Origin: CAIKZZ01 sp035524595
GTDB taxonomy: Bacteria; Pseudomonadota; Gammaproteobacteria; Steroidobacterales; Steroidobacteraceae
Length of the DNA: 55,245 bases
Assembly (NCBI GenBank): GCA_035524595.1
Contig: DATKOP010000105.1
Location: 1 to 55,245 of the forward strand
Reading direction: 5' to 3'
The stretch's first letter is position 1. Every line of letters starts with the position of its first letter. The notes beneath the pieces were generated by a model. The model did not search any database. It saw only the letters and a program-made list of their open reading frames with translations, and had not been told where the DNA came from. Both the position numbers and the translations under genes were made by a program. Below are positions 8,147-19,328 of this stretch, piece after piece.

Positions 8147-9772
8147 ATGTCACTTGTCATCAATACCAACGTCGCCTCGCTGACTGCTCAGAAGAACCTG
8201 ACCAACGCGGGCCTGTCTCTCAACACCTCGCTGCAGCGCCTGTCCTCGGGCCTGCGCATCAACAGCGCGGCCGACGACGCCGCGGGCCTCGCGATCTCGG
8301 ATCGGTTCACGACCCAGATCAACGGCCTCAACCAGGCCTCGCAGAACGCGAACGACGGCATCTCGCTGTCGCAGACCGCCGGCGGCGCCCTCCAGGAAGT
8401 GACCAACAACCTGCAGCGCATCCGTCAGCTGGCCGTGCAGGCCGCGAACTCGACCAACAGCGCCTCGGACCGCCAGGCCCTGAACCAGGAAGTGCAGCAG
8501 CGCATCGCGGAAATCAACCGCATCGCGACGCAGACCTCGTTCAACAACCAGAACGTGCTCGACGGCAGCTTCGGCAACGCGACCTTCCAGGTCGGCGCGA
8601 ACGTCGGCCAGACGATCAGCATCGGCCTCAACACCAGCGTCAAGACGGGCTCCATCGGCGCCTTCGTCTCGCAGGCTGGCGGCGCGACGCAGACCGTGAC
8701 CGCGAGCGCGGCGGCCCTGACCAGCGGCACCTACACGCTGAACGCGACGACCTACGCCGGCGTGCAGAACGCGACGGTGACCGGCGCCACGAACACCGTG
8801 TTCGACGGCTCCAACACCTACCAGATCAACGGCACGACGCTGCAGGCCTCCTCGGCCTACGCCAACGCCTCGGTCGCCGGCCAGACCTCCGACAGCGCCT
8901 ACGCCAAGGCCGCCGCGATCAACGCCTCGGGCGTCGCCGGCGTCACGGCGAGCGCCAACACCTCGCTGACCTTCGCCTCGTCGGTCGCGCTGGGTGCCGG
9001 CAACTTCCTGAAGATCACGCAGGACGCGGCCGGTGGTGCCAACCAGGACTACCAGCTGAAGATCAACGGCGTCGTCGCCTTCGACTCCGGCTCGGTTACG
9101 GGCGCCTCGACGACCATCACGGTCGCCGCCGCGGTCGCGCAGATCAACGGCGTCAGCTCGCAGACCGGCGTGGTCGCCGGCACCGACGTCAACGGCAGCC
9201 TGACGCTGACCGCCGAGGACGGCCGCAACGTCAACGTGACGGAGACCTACAGCGGCACGAACGGCACCGGCGGCACGACCAGCGCGGTCACCTCGGTGTT
9301 CTCGGGCGTCGCCGGCGCGGCCGCCGACACGGCGATCGCGGGCACGAAGTCGATCAGCTACTCGGGGCAGGTGAACCTGGCCTCGTCCAGCAACATCACG
9401 CTGTCGGCCGGTGCGGAATCCTCGCTCGGCTTCGCGACCACGGGCCTGACCACGAGCTCGAGCCTCGCGGCGCAGAACGTGCTCACGGTGGCGGGTGCCA
9501 ACAGCACGATCAACTCGGTCGACTCGGCGCTGACGGCGGTGGACAGCCTCGCCGGCACCTTCGGCGCGATCCAGAACCGCTTCCAGTCGACGATCAACAG
9601 CCTGAGCGCGGCCACCACGAACCTGAGCGCGGCGCGCAGCCGGATTCAGGACGCGGACTTCGCCGCCGAGACCTCGAACCTGACCCGCGCGCAGATCCTG
9701 CAGCAGGCCGGCACGTCGATTCTCGCCCAGGCGAATGCGGTCCCGCAGGGCGTGCTGAAGCTCCTGCAGTAA
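8147..9772 (+). CDS. fliC: Flagellin FliC
   Basis: 541 residues. The conserved N-terminal D0/D1 domain has MSLVINTNVASLTAQ and LSSGLRINSAADDAAGLAIS. The C-terminal D1/D0 domain has SAARSRIQDADFAAET and ILAQANAVPQGVLKLLQ. The central part (about residues 175-440) is Ser/Thr/Ala/Gly-rich with few charges and is the surface-exposed variable region. AGGAG lies 7 bases before the ATG. It is transcribed alone from the sigma-28 promoter and followed by strong RNA hairpins before flaG. Confidence 0.98.
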   Translation: MSLVINTNVASLTAQKNLTNAGLSLNTSLQRLSSGLRINSAADDAAGLAISDRFTTQINGLNQASQNANDGISLSQTAGGALQEVTNNLQRIRQLAVQAANSTNSASDRQALNQEVQQRIAEINRIATQTSFNNQNVLDGSFGNATFQVGANVGQTISIGLNTSVKTGSIGAFVSQAGGATQTVTASAAALTSGTYTLNATTYAGVQNATVTGATNTVFDGSNTYQINGTTLQASSAYANASVAGQTSDSAYAKAAAINASGVAGVTASANTSLTFASSVALGAGNFLKITQDAAGGANQDYQLKINGVVAFDSGSVTGASTTITVAAAVAQINGVSSQTGVVAGTDVNGSLTLTAEDGRNVNVTETYSGTNGTGGTTSAVTSVFSGVAGAAADTAIAGTKSISYSGQVNLASSSNITLSAGAESSLGFATTGLTTSSSLAAQNVLTVAGANSTINSVDSALTAVDSLAGTFGAIQNRFQSTINSLSAATTNLSAARSRIQDADFAAETSNLTRAQILQQAGTSILAQANAVPQGVLKLLQ

Positions 9773-9829
9773 TCGCGACGACCAGAGAGTTCGGCTTCAA
9801 GAGGAGGCCGTAGAGTTAGATTGAGCCAC

Positions 9830-9891
9830 GAGGCGGGTGACCCCGCCTCAGCACGGAACCCGGGCACGGATGGCCCGGGGCGCTGAGGCGG
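9830..9891 (+). promoter_or_regulatory. Alternative RNA hairpins between fliC and flaG (possible terminator/RsmA site)
   Basis: GAGGCGGG (9830-9837) pairs perfectly with CCCGCCTC (9842-9849) across a 4-nt loop. The middle strand can instead pair as CCGCCTCAGC (9843-9852) with GCTGAGGCGG (9882-9891), enclosing a second perfect 7-bp hairpin, CCCGGGC (9859-9865) with GCCCGGG (9873-9879). The two folds exclude each other. No U tract follows, so this is not a textbook terminator. ANGGA motifs of the CsrA/RsmA type occur at 9853-9857 and in the inner loop at 9866-9870. The pairing is seen directly. Function is inferred. Confidence 0.5.
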
Positions 9892-9934
9892 ATCGTCACG
9901 CTGCCGACCCTGTCGATGGACAAGGGGCTGGGAT

Positions 9935-10375
9935 ATGGCAAGCGGAGTGTCCAACATCAGTTTCGGAGTGCCGGTCGTGGCGACGCCCACGGCCGGCCCG
10001 TCGCCGTCTGACGGCGTGCCGGGGCTGCCGGTGCACGCGGTCGACCCGGTGCCGCCGGTGCCGGCGGTCGGCCAGGGCGGCAATCCGTCGCCGCCGGCCG
10101 GCGAGATCCTGCCGGCACACGCCGCCGCGGCCCAGGGCGGCATCATCGCGCTGCAGGCGGCGGTGGACGGCGTCAACCGTTTCCTGCGCGACAGCCAGCG
10201 CCAGATCGTGTTTCAGGTGGACCTCAAGAGCGGCCAGGAGGTCGTGACGATCGTGAACCCGGCGACCGGCGAGGTCATCCGGCAGATTCCCTCCGCCCAG
10301 GTGCTGGCGGCGGCGTCGAACCTGCAGCAGGCCGGCATGCCGATGGCGGGATTGTTCGTCGACGAGCGCGCCTGA
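9935..10375 (+). CDS. flaG: FlaG family protein
   Basis: 146 residues. The N-terminal half is Pro/Ala/Val-rich and low complexity. The C-terminal half (about 70-146) matches FlaG: AAVDGVNRFLRDSQRQIVFQ, then VVTIVNPATGEVIRQIPSAQ, then a short amphipathic end. FlaG proteins affect filament length in Pseudomonas and others, and the gene normally lies between fliC and fliD, as here. An AAGGGG sequence precedes the ATG. A sigma-54 promoter for the next operon lies just downstream. Confidence 0.9.
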   Translation: MASGVSNISFGVPVVATPTAGPSPSDGVPGLPVHAVDPVPPVPAVGQGGNPSPPAGEILPAHAAAAQGGIIALQAAVDGVNRFLRDSQRQIVFQVDLKSGQEVVTIVNPATGEVIRQIPSAQVLAAASNLQQAGMPMAGLFVDERA

Positions 10376-10399
10376 GGGCTGCGACCGTCGCGCCGCGGC

Positions 10400-10415
10400 T
10401 GGTACGGATCTTGCT
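10400..10415 (+). promoter_or_regulatory. Sigma-54 promoter of fliD
   Basis: TGGTACGGATCTTGCT fits the -24/-12 consensus TGGCAC-N5-TTGCW with one mismatch (T for C in GGCAC). The predicted start of transcription is near 10426, about 21 nt before the fliD ATG, leaving room for the GAGAGG ribosome site. FleQ is the expected activator. Confidence 0.85.
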
Positions 10416-10446
10416 TAGGTTCTAGGCGCACAGCGAGAGGCCAACG

Positions 10447-11958
10447 ATGAGCAGCATCCTCCCCAGCAGCCTGACCTCAGGCAGCAGCAGTTCCGGCACG
10501 TCGTCGGGGACGACGCCGTCGTCCGGCGGGGTGGTGACCAGCACCGGCGCCCAGGGCGTCGTGACCTCCACCGGCCTCGGCTCGGGGCTCGACATCAACA
10601 GCATCGTGACCCAGCTGGTGGCCGCCGAGGGGGCAGGCCCCTCGCAGCTGCTCGCCTCGCAGAGCAACGCGATCCAGACCAAGCTGTCGGCCTACGGCCA
10701 GCTGCAGTCGGCGGTCGCCGCGCTGCAGGGCTCGCTGACGACGCTCGCCACCACCGCCCAGTTCAAGACCAACGGCGCCACGGTCGGCGACAACACGGTC
10801 GCCTCGGCGAGCGCCGACGGCACGGCGGTCGCGGGCAGCTACAGCCTCGAGGTCGACCAGCTCGCCACCGGCGCGCAGCTGACCTCGACGCCCTTCGCCG
10901 CCGCCTCGACCGCGGTCGGCACCGGCACGCTGACCATCAAGGTCGGCGCGGCCGCGATCCCGATCACGATCGATTCGACCAACAACACGCTCGCCGGCAT
11001 CGCGAGCGCGATCAACACGGCCGGCGCCGCCCATGGCGTGAGCGCGTCGCTCCTGACCGCCACCGACGGCGTGCGCCTGGTGCTGTCGAGCGCGACCACC
11101 GGCGCCGCCAACGCCGTGACCGTGACCTCGAGCGGCGGCGACGGCGGGCTCGCGGCGCTCGCCTACGACCCGGCCAACTCGAACACCAAGCTGACGCTGA
11201 CGCAGGCGGCGCAGGACGCCCAGATCAAGCTGAACGGCTTCGCCTACAACAGCGCCAGCAACAACGTCAGCGGGGCGCTGACCGGCGTCACGATCAGCCT
11301 CAAGGCCAAGACCGCGAACGGCGCCACGACGCCGCTGACGATCGCGGTCGACCAGTCGAGCGCGCAGCAGGCGGTGCAGAGCTTCGTCAGCAGCTACAAC
11401 ACCTACGCCGCGGCGGTCGCGCAGCTGTCGAGCTACGACGCCGCGACCAGCAGCGCGGGCCCGCTGCTCGGCGACGGCCTGCTGAACAGCCTCGTCAGCC
11501 AGGTGAATCGCGCCATCGACACCTCGGTCGGCTCGCTGAAGGGCGGGCCGTTCACTACGCTCGCCGAGATCGGCATCACCGCCAACGTCGACGGCACGCT
11601 CGGCGTCGACTCGAGCAAGCTGAGCGCGGCGTTCTCGAACAACTACGCCGCCGTCACCCAGCTGTTCGCGGGCAGCGACGGCGTCGGCGTGCAGCTCAAC
11701 AACCTGCTGAACGAGTACACGCAGCCGTCGACCGGCGTGTTCGCGGAGCAGACCACCAACCTGCAGTCCAGCCTGAGCAGCATCGCGACGCAGAAGACGG
11801 CGCTCAACCAGCGCCTCGCGACGCTGCAGACGACGCTGTTCGCCCAGTACAACGCGATGGACCAGCTGGTCGCGCAGCTCAAGAGCACCGGCACGACCGT
11901 GAACCAGGAGCTGTCGTCGATCTATTATCCGGGCAAGGCCTCCACGGCCGTGCCGTGA
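10447..11958 (+). CDS. fliD: Filament cap protein FliD (HAP2)
   Basis: 503 residues. After a Ser/Gly/Thr-rich leader of about 40 residues, the FliD N-terminal domain begins with the typical block STGLGSGLDINSIVTQLVAA. The C-terminal FliD domain runs about 230-480 (LNGFAYNSASNNVSGALTGV, then AEIGITANVDGTLGVDSSKL) and ends in coiled-coil-forming residues (LNQRLATLQTTLFAQYNAMD). FliD caps the filament and directs flagellin folding at the tip. It is first in a fliD-fliS-fliT-PilZ-like operon. Confidence 0.95.
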   Translation: MSSILPSSLTSGSSSSGTSSGTTPSSGGVVTSTGAQGVVTSTGLGSGLDINSIVTQLVAAEGAGPSQLLASQSNAIQTKLSAYGQLQSAVAALQGSLTTLATTAQFKTNGATVGDNTVASASADGTAVAGSYSLEVDQLATGAQLTSTPFAAASTAVGTGTLTIKVGAAAIPITIDSTNNTLAGIASAINTAGAAHGVSASLLTATDGVRLVLSSATTGAANAVTVTSSGGDGGLAALAYDPANSNTKLTLTQAAQDAQIKLNGFAYNSASNNVSGALTGVTISLKAKTANGATTPLTIAVDQSSAQQAVQSFVSSYNTYAAAVAQLSSYDAATSSAGPLLGDGLLNSLVSQVNRAIDTSVGSLKGGPFTTLAEIGITANVDGTLGVDSSKLSAAFSNNYAAVTQLFAGSDGVGVQLNNLLNEYTQPSTGVFAEQTTNLQSSLSSIATQKTALNQRLATLQTTLFAQYNAMDQLVAQLKSTGTTVNQELSSIYYPGKASTAVP

Positions 11959-11986
11959 CCCCCGCAGCGAACGGAGTCGAAGCCGC

Positions 11987-12418
11987 ATGAGTCTCGAGAC
12001 CCAACACGCCCTCAGGCACTACCAGACGGTCGGCGCGCACACCCAGGTGGCGGCGGCGGATCCCTACAAGCTCGTGCAGCTGATGCTCGCCAACGTCGTC
12101 GAGCGCCTGGCCGCAGCCCGCGGCCACATGGAACGCCGCGAGACCGCCCGCAAGGGCGAGCAGATCTCGAAGGCGATCCGCGTCATCAACGCCCTCGACT
12201 CGAGCCTGAACATGGAGCTCGGCGGCGAGATCGCCGCCAACCTGCGCAGCCTGTACGAGTACATCGTGCTGCGCCTCGCCAAGGCCAACGCCGACGACGA
12301 CCTCGCGATGCTCGACGAGGTCGCGGGCCTCGTGCGCACGATCAAGGACGGCTGGGACGGCATCGCCGGCGCGCCGCGCCCCGGGGCGCCCGCGGCCACC
12401 GCGGCGCCGGCGCCGTGA
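11987..12418 (+). CDS. fliS: Flagellin export chaperone FliS
   Basis: 143 residues. The family pattern is clear: an N-terminal YQTV segment (residues 12-15), DPYKLVQLMLANVVERLAAA, then the KGEQISKAIRVINALDSSLN helix and NLRSLYEYIVLRLAKAN. FliS binds the C-terminus of flagellin and prevents early polymerisation in the cytoplasm. The last 20 residues are an Ala/Pro tail. Its TGA overlaps the GTG start of the next gene (GTGA), suggesting translational coupling. Confidence 0.95.
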   Translation: MSLETQHALRHYQTVGAHTQVAAADPYKLVQLMLANVVERLAAARGHMERRETARKGEQISKAIRVINALDSSLNMELGGEIAANLRSLYEYIVLRLAKANADDDLAMLDEVAGLVRTIKDGWDGIAGAPRPGAPAATAAPAP

Positions 12419-12774
12419 GCGCGGCGGGCCGCGAGCTGAGCCCGACCCGCGTCGGCGAGTTCGGCCAGCTGCTGCGCCTCACCGAGCGGCTCAAGGGCCA
12501 CCTCGAGCGCGGCGAGTGGGGCGCGGCGGCCGAGCTCGAGCTCGAGCGGCGCGGCCTGGTCGAGCGCGTGTTCGAGCGGCCGCCGGCCGCCGCCGAGCTG
12601 CCGGTGCTGACCGCGACGCTGCGCGAGGTGGTGCGCCTCAACGACGAGCTCATCGGGCTCGCCGAGCACCGCCGGCGCGCGATCGCGCGCGAGCTCGACC
12701 TGCTGAGCGTGGGCCGCGAAGCGAGCCGCGCCTACGGCGACGTGGGTCGCAGCGCGGCCGGCCCGCGGCCGTGA
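12415..12774 (+). CDS. FliT-like flagellar chaperone
   Basis: 119 residues from a GTG that overlaps the fliS stop. The protein is almost entirely helical, with heptad-like Leu spacing (LLRLTERLKGHLERGEW, then LREVVRLNDELIGLAEHRRR). Small size, helical character and position directly after fliS fit FliT, the FliD chaperone. Sequence identity with enteric FliT is not obvious by eye, so the name is positional. Its stop again overlaps the next start (GTGA). Confidence 0.72.
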   Translation: MSAAGRELSPTRVGEFGQLLRLTERLKGHLERGEWGAAAELELERRGLVERVFERPPAAAELPVLTATLREVVRLNDELIGLAEHRRRAIARELDLLSVGREASRAYGDVGRSAAGPRP

Positions 12775-13334
12775 CCGCGCGCTTCGACGGCCTCGGCTAC
12801 ACCGACGCGCTACCGCTCGGCTTCGAGCGCCTCGAGCGGCTGCCGGAGGGGCCGGCGCTGGCGGGCATCATCCTCGAGAACCAGCAGGTGCTGGTCGCGG
12901 ACGCCTCGCTCGACGAGCAGCGGCCGCACCAGGAGAAGAAGTCCGACGACGAGCCCGAGCTCGCCGAGGACCTGCAGCGCCTCGAGTTCAAGGTCAACGT
13001 GCTGATCCAGCTGGTGGCGCGCCTGCTCAACCGCGGCGCCAGCCTGCCGCCGGTGCGCCACCTGCGCTTCCACGCGCAGGGCCTCGAGTGGCGCCTCGAC
13101 GACGAGGAGGTGCAGCCCGGCGTCGGGCTCGTGCATCTGCACGTCAGCCGCTATTTTCCGCAGCCGCTCGTGCTGCCGGGACGGATCCTCGGCGCTCACG
13201 ACGACGACGAGGGCCGCTGGGCGCGCTTCGCCTTCGAGGGACTGTCGCCGGCGGTCGTCGACCTCATCGAGCGGATGATCTTCCGCCATCACCGGCGCCT
13301 CGTCGCCGGCACGCGCACGAACGTGCGCGGCTGA
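12771..13334 (+). CDS. PilZ-like protein in the fliDST operon
   Basis: 187 residues from a GTG overlapping the fliT-like stop. The N-terminal third is variable. A highly charged helix, then a Leu/Val-heptad helix (LQRLEFKVNVLIQLVARLLN, about 73-92), suggests oligomerisation. The C-terminal part looks beta-rich and ends GRWARFAFEGLSPAVVDLIER then FRHHRRL, resembling atypical PilZ domains encoded in Xanthomonas-type flagellar loci. The c-di-GMP signature RxxxR plus (D/N)xSxxG is not visible, so c-di-GMP binding should not be assumed. A role in flagellar control is inferred from the operon. Confidence 0.6.
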   Translation: MTARFDGLGYTDALPLGFERLERLPEGPALAGIILENQQVLVADASLDEQRPHQEKKSDDEPELAEDLQRLEFKVNVLIQLVARLLNRGASLPPVRHLRFHAQGLEWRLDDEEVQPGVGLVHLHVSRYFPQPLVLPGRILGAHDDDEGRWARFAFEGLSPAVVDLIERMIFRHHRRLVAGTRTNVRG

Positions 13335-13572
13335 AGCAGGGCTCCTGCGGGATTTTGACGGCAGCCCGCTCAGGGTCGCATGCAAGCGCCGTTCAGGGGT
13401 TCCCCCAATCCCATAACGGGGGCATGGCTTATATCGACGCGCGGCCGCAATTCCGTAGGATCGGTCCCGAGGCTGAGACAGCCAAGCTGTTTCAGGTGCT
13501 TACGAAAAGAACCTAAAGCGCGACTGCACTGAACGCAGGCGCAGGGCGAGCCCGCCGAAGGGGAACCGCAGG

Positions 13573-14949
<1,377 letters not shown>

Positions 14950-15064
14950 GCGGCGCCGAGATCCCGACGCCCGCCGCCACCGCCGCGATCGGACGGCCGT
15001 CGGGAAATTGACGTCGCGGCTGCCGAGCCGAGCTAACACGCTGATTCTACAGGCCAGCCCAGTC

Positions 15065-15080
15065 CGGCATGGAACTTGCT
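15065..15080 (+). promoter_or_regulatory. Sigma-54 promoter of fleSR
   Basis: CGGCATGGAACTTGCT keeps the invariant GG and GC dinucleotides at the correct -24/-12 spacing and a perfect TTGCT. The -24 hexamer differs from TGGCAC at two positions. Predicted transcription start is near 15091, so translation must start after this point. That supports ATG 15118 for fleS. Confidence 0.7.
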
Positions 15081-15117
15081 CTGTTCTGGCCCGGGTTGGT
15101 GTCTCCGGGATTCCACG

Positions 15118-15935
15118 ATGGCAGCCGCACTCGCATCGCAAGAGCTCACGCAGGCGTTCCAGACGTTCACGGAGCTGTCCGGCGCGCTCGAGCAGTCGTA
15201 CCGCGACCTCGAGGCCCAGGTCGCGCGACTGAACGGCGAGCTCGCCGAGGCGCGGCTCGAGCGCGTGCGCCAGGAGCGGCTCGCGACCCTCGGTGAGATG
15301 GCGGCGCGGCTCGCGCACGACGTGCGCACGCCGCTCGCGGCGGCACTGCTGTACGCCTCGCGCCTCGGCCTCGACGGCGTCAGCGAGTCGGATCGCCGCG
15401 ACATCGCCGCCAAGATCGTCGGCCGCCTCAAGCACCTCGAGCGCCTGGTCGCCGACATGCTGGCCTTCGCGCGCGGCAGCGGCGTGCGGCTCGGCCGCTG
15501 CGACGTCGGCGCCCTGCTCGAAGGCACGGCGCAGAGCCTCGCCTCCCGTCTCGGACCGCGCGCGCGACTCACGATCCGCACGCTGGCACCGGGCCTCGCG
15601 GTGCGCGGCAACGCCGAGGCGCTGGTCGGCGCGCTCGTCAACCTCGCCGACAACGCCCTCGACGCGGTCGGCGACCGCGACGCGTACGTCGAGATCGAGG
15701 CGCGCGCCGTCGACGGCCACGCGCTGATCCGCGTCCGCGACAACGGTCCGGGCGTGCCGGCGGAGCACCGCGCCAGGATCTTCGAGCCGTTCTTCACGAC
15801 GCGCTCGTCCGGCACCGGCCTCGGGCTCGCGGTGGTCAAGTCCGTGGCGCTCGCGCACGGCGGCTCGGTGCGGATCGAGGACTCGTCCGCGGGCGCCTGC
15901 TTCGCGCTCGAGCTGCCCGCCCTCGGAGCCGACGC

Positions 15936-15939
<4 letters not shown>
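15118..15939 (+). CDS. fleS: Flagellar sensor histidine kinase FleS
   Basis: 273 residues from ATG 15118. Residues 1-55 form a coiled coil. The HisKA domain has MAARLAHDVRTPLAAALLYA with the phospho-His in AHDVRTP. The HATPase has the N box NLADNALDAV, G1 DNGPGVP, the F box and G2 GTGLGLAVVK. There are no membrane segments and no recognisable PAS domain, making it shorter than the Pseudomonas FleS of about 400 residues. It pairs with FleR to drive the next tier of flagellar genes. An in-frame TTG at 15076 is rejected because it lies inside the sigma-54 promoter. The stop overlaps the fleR start (ATGA). Confidence 0.88.
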
Positions 15940-17336
<1,397 letters not shown>

Positions 17337-17350
17337 CCGACGAGGACGCG

Positions 17351-17686
17351 ATGGCCGCAATCGACACCACCCGCCTGCTGATGGAACTGCGCTCAATGGC
17401 CGCCGAGGCGCAGCGCGCGCCGGCGGTCGCTGCCGGGCCCGGCGCCGCCGGCGGCGCGAGGCCGGCCGACTTCGGCAGCGTGCTGAAGGCCTCGATCGGC
17501 GAGGTCAACAGCCTGCAGCAGAGCGCCAGCGCGCTCGCGAGCGCCTTCGAGCAGGGCACGCCCGGCGTCGACATCTCGCGCGTCATGGTCGAGGCGCAGA
17601 AGGCGAGCCTCGCGTTCCGGGCGATGAGCGAGGTGCGCAACCGCCTCGTCAGCGCCTACCAAGAAGTCATGAATATGCCGATCTAG
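17351..17686 (+). CDS. fliE: MS ring-rod junction protein FliE
   Basis: 111 residues with the FliE pattern: DFGSVLKASIGEVNSLQQSA, then FEQGTPGVDISRVMVEAQKA and the C-terminal KASLAFRAMSEVRNRLVSAY. FliE connects FliF to the proximal rod and is the first rod component exported. It heads fliEFGHIJK and is 28 bp from fliF. Confidence 0.95.
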   Translation: MAAIDTTRLLMELRSMAAEAQRAPAVAAGPGAAGGARPADFGSVLKASIGEVNSLQQSASALASAFEQGTPGVDISRVMVEAQKASLAFRAMSEVRNRLVSAYQEVMNMPI

Positions 17687-17714
17687 CGATCGGCACGAAC
17701 GGATGGAGTAACGA

Positions 17715-19328
17715 ATGGCCGAAGCGACCGCATCACGCAGCGTGTTCGAGTTGCCGGGACTGCGGCAACTGTTCCTGCTGGTTGGCCTCGCCGCTGCGAT
17801 CGCCGCGGGGCTGTGGCTCGTGTTCTGGTCGCAGGGCCCGAACTTCGCGACGCTCTACAGCCAGCTGTCGGAGCGCGAGACCGCGCAGGTGGTCGACGCG
17901 CTGCAGGCGGCCGGCATCCCGCACAAGCTCGACGGGCCGAGCGGCACGGTGCGCGTGCCCGAGCCGCAGCTGCGCGAGGCGCGCATGCGGCTCGCCGCGC
18001 AGGGGCTGCCGCAGTCCGACGCGCTCGGGGTCGAGATGATCCAGAAGGACAACGGCTTCGGCACCAGTCAGTTCATGGAGACCGCGCGCTACCAGCTCGC
18101 GATCGAGACCGAGCTGGCGCGCACGATCGTCAAGGTGCAGGGCGTGCAGGGCGCGCGCGTGCACCTCGCGCTGCCGCACCAGTCGGCGTTCGTGCGCGAC
18201 AAGCGCCACGCGACCGCCTCGGTGATGCTGCAGCTCTATCCCGGCCGGCGCCTCGAGCCCGGCCAGGTCACGGCGATCGCGCACCTGGTCGCCTCCTCGG
18301 TGCCGGACCTCGAGACCCACGACATCACCGTCGTCGACCAGAACGGCACGCTGCTGTCGTCGCCCGACGGCAACGATGCGCTGGCGATCTCCGCCAAGCA
18401 GCTCGAGTACACGAAGAGCGTCGAGGACGGCTACACGCGCCGGATCGAGCAGCTGCTGACGCCGCTGGTCGGCGCCGGACGGGTGCGCGCCGGCGTCACC
18501 GCGGACATCGACTACACGGTCACCGAGCAGTCCAGCGAGAACTACGACCCGCAGAAGCAGGTCGTGCGCAGCGAGCAGACGGCCAACGAGCAGCGCATGG
18601 CCGGCGACATCGCGATGGGCATCCCGGGCGCGCTCAGCAACCAGCCGCCGCAGACCACGCCGGCGCCGCCGGCCGCCAAGCAGCAGCCGGCGCCGGCCCC
18701 GCCGCAGCCGGTCGCGACCAACAACCGCGCGACGCGCAACTTCGAGATCGACCGCACCGTCAGCCACGTCCTGCAGCCCACCGGCACCGTCCGGCGGCTG
18801 TCGGTGGCCGTCATCGTCGACAACAAGCAGGTGGTCGGCGCCGACGGCAAGGCCGCCAGCGAGCCGCTGACCGACAAGGAGATCGAGCGCTACACGAACC
18901 TCGTCCGCGAGGCCGTCGGCTTCGACGAGAAGCGCGGCGACCGGGTCGAGGTCATCAACGCCTCGTTCTCGAACGGCGCCGCCGGCGGCGAGACCGTCGC
19001 CGAGGAGCCGTGGTACGCAAACCCGCTGTTCAAGCAGCTCGCGCGCCAGGGCGTCGCGGTGCTCGCGGTCGCCGTGCTCGCGCTGGTCGTGCTGCGACCG
19101 ATCATGAAGACGCTGCTGGCGCCGCCGCGCGGCGCGCTGGCGCGGCTCGAGGGCGGCGCGCCGGGCGACCTGGCGCGCGACAAGGTCACGCTCTCCGGCG
19201 GCGCCGCCGGCCAGCCGCAGGGGCTGCCGAACTATGAGCAGCACGTCGCAGCGGCGCGCAGCGTCATCACGCAGGATCCGAAGCGTGCGGCGCAGGTGGT
19301 CAAGGAGTGGGTGACGGCCGATGGCTGA
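17715..19328 (+). CDS. fliF: Flagellar MS-ring protein FliF
   Basis: 537 residues. Transmembrane segment 1 is LFLLVGLAAAIAAGLWLVFW (about 19-38). Ring-building motifs follow, with NFATLYSQLSERETAQVVDA and the conserved EMIQKDNGFGTSQFMETARY-like block, then a Pro/Gln-rich loop near 310-340. Transmembrane segment 2 is VAVLAVAVLALVVLRPIM (about 452-469). The cytoplasmic C-tail contains YEQHVAAARSVITQDPKRAA and VVKEWV, the FliG-binding end. FliF forms the inner-membrane ring on which the export gate and rotor assemble. Its last 8 bases overlap fliG. Confidence 0.96.
   Translation: MAEATASRSVFELPGLRQLFLLVGLAAAIAAGLWLVFWSQGPNFATLYSQLSERETAQVVDALQAAGIPHKLDGPSGTVRVPEPQLREARMRLAAQGLPQSDALGVEMIQKDNGFGTSQFMETARYQLAIETELARTIVKVQGVQGARVHLALPHQSAFVRDKRHATASVMLQLYPGRRLEPGQVTAIAHLVASSVPDLETHDITVVDQNGTLLSSPDGNDALAISAKQLEYTKSVEDGYTRRIEQLLTPLVGAGRVRAGVTADIDYTVTEQSSENYDPQKQVVRSEQTANEQRMAGDIAMGIPGALSNQPPQTTPAPPAAKQQPAPAPPQPVATNNRATRNFEIDRTVSHVLQPTGTVRRLSVAVIVDNKQVVGADGKAASEPLTDKEIERYTNLVREAVGFDEKRGDRVEVINASFSNGAAGGETVAEEPWYANPLFKQLARQGVAVLAVAVLALVVLRPIMKTLLAPPRGALARLEGGAPGDLARDKVTLSGGAAGQPQGLPNYEQHVAAARSVITQDPKRAAQVVKEWVTADG

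Noticed and set aside
13402..13422. CCCCC...GGGGG inverted repeat upstream of fleQ
   Set aside because: It has a short 5-bp stem with an 11-nt loop in GC-rich DNA. It is common by chance and has no U tract or known operator match.
15076..15117. Upstream TTG start for fleS
   Set aside because: It lies within the -12 element of the sigma-54 promoter and before the predicted transcript start.
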